Part shown: in pieces, positions 63,110 to 64,000 of the stretch
How the letters are laid out: each line of letters begins with the position of its first letter
Numbering within the stretch: the stretch's first letter is position 1
Source: Perkinsus olseni
Taxonomy: Eukaryota > Perkinsozoa > Perkinsida
Length of the DNA: 64,000 bases
NCBI GenBank assembly: GCA_013115125.1
Contig: JABANN010000013.1
Location: 1 to 64,000, forward strand
Direction: 5' to 3'
Notes under the pieces: generated by a model
Database searches by the model: none
The model's input: only the letters and a program-made list of their open reading frames with translations
Told to the model about the DNA's origin: nothing
Position numbers and translations under genes: made by a program

Positions 63110-64000
63110 GATGAACAATCCAAGATGGCGGAATCCGAGACTGACAAGACGCCGTTGTCCGAACGCACCGCATTCGATGAACAACCTCCTCACGACTCTC
63201 ATCCCTCCGGGCTGTGGACTCGGCAAGGCGGGATGGGTCCTACAAGTCTCTCTATCGAAGTTATCTCGAAGGAATTAGTGCTCGAGACGGTGAAGCAAGA
63301 GAGCCGTTCCTGTCTCGTCGCTGTACATTACAGACCGCCCAGGTTACGATGTCATGGAAATGGGATGCTCGAAAACATGACATGTCCCTCGGTGGCCATT
63401 GATCGCCACTGGGGTGGGCACTGCGAGCGCATCGGGTCTGCATTCCTGAACACCTTGCTATAACTCGAAAGTCGACCCAAAAGCCAAGAGTTTGACGGCC
63501 ATGACGGACTCCCTTGATCAAAGGACCTCAGATCGCTTGTTCCAATTTGGTTAAGTGGCTCAATTCCGAATGACTATCCCTCACAGTAAAATCCTAATTT
63601 GCCTGTTCGCTCATGGGCCCTCATGTCGCTCTTGTCTACCTATTTTGTAGTACATAACACAAGACTAGATTCACGTTACTATTAGTAAGGTTCTAACCCT
63701 CATTATCTCGATTACTTCTCCGTCCACCTACTCTATCTCGTCGACTACGAGCCCAATCTACTTATGTTGCGTTCTAACACTACTTTCCCTACAACGCGAC
63801 AGTGCATATGAATTATCTGCCGTGGGGCCGCGTGGGCAGTAAGATCTGCGTGATTAACCCGTTCCACAACGTGAATATGTCGACGCTCATCCCGTGTTGT
63901 ATCCATATTCACAACGTTAACACAAGCCGAGCTACGCCACATCCGAACACCTCATTGAACACCAATTTCGAATACTGAGCCGTGATGGCCCTGTTATGGT
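63110..64000. repeat. upstream flank of secreted-protein copy 2 (second copy of 60028-60860)
   Basis: Matches the upstream flank of copy 1 in order and orientation up to the window end (for example CTACGCCACATCCGA at 63932 and 60813). No gene seen. The match continues to the last bases, so the right boundary of the duplicated unit is outside the window. Confidence 0.7.

Noticed and set aside
1-64000. Mobile elements, LTR pairs, CRISPR arrays, rRNA genes
   Set aside because: No terminal repeats with enzyme-coding frames, no transposase or reverse-transcriptase motifs, no regular spacer arrays and no rRNA-like stretches were recognised. The large repeats seen are tandem gene duplications.

Overview
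The window looks like nuclear DNA of a unicellular eukaryote. Genes are close together on both strands. Many are broken by short GT-AG introns, often 43-65 nt, and conserved products become continuous only after those introns are removed. Recognisable products (5-oxoprolinase, ribosomal protein uL1/RPL10A, UTP25, an EML-type WD40 protein, a TLDc protein of the MEAK7 type, a GT31-like glycosyltransferase, a family A DNA polymerase, an NMNAT, two retinol-dehydrogenase-like SDRs, a ciliary ASH-domain protein) mark it as eukaryotic. The ASH-domain protein and the EML protein suggest a flagellated or microtubule-rich cell. Short introns, many lineage-specific tandem paralogs and AG acceptors just upstream of several start codons would fit an alveolate such as a perkinsid. 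That assignment is inference, and no spliced-leader sequence was seen.

Layout: 0-9 kb, minus strand: EML protein (cut by the left edge), MEAK7-like protein, an unknown acidic/basic protein and a complete three-exon 5-oxoprolinase. 9-16.3 kb, minus strand: three tandem C2H2 zinc-finger paralogs sharing an unusual SDWEW motif and C-terminal domain, then two small basic RGRP-motif paralogs. 16.4-18.9 kb: UTP25. 19.7-26 kb, plus strand: three tandem five-exon genes of an unrecognised family built around paired DYFGHxxGHP blocks. This is the best candidate here for an undescribed protein system. 26-28.5 kb is gene-poor.

28.5-46 kb, minus strand: an unknown protein with a C-terminal membrane segment, a GT31-like glycosyltransferase, a Pol theta/nu-like polymerase, NMNAT, two tandem nine-exon SDR genes, a single-pass membrane protein and a multi-exon unknown. 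46.2-58 kb, plus strand: RPL10A, a protein with regularly spaced tryptophans, an ASH-domain protein, an unknown, a polytopic membrane AGC-like kinase and a protein with a mitochondrial-type presequence. 58-64 kb, minus strand: a tandemly duplicated unit coding for a secreted repeat-domain protein. One copy is much shorter, with an unknown membrane protein between the copies.

Most genes look like independent housekeeping or lineage-specific units, not one pathway. The notable pattern is repeated local tandem duplication with later homogenisation or domain loss: zinc fingers, RGRP proteins, DYFGH proteins, SDRs and secreted repeats. Exon joins were inferred by eye from GT-AG sites, reading frame and family similarity. 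Joins that could not be settled are marked as such.
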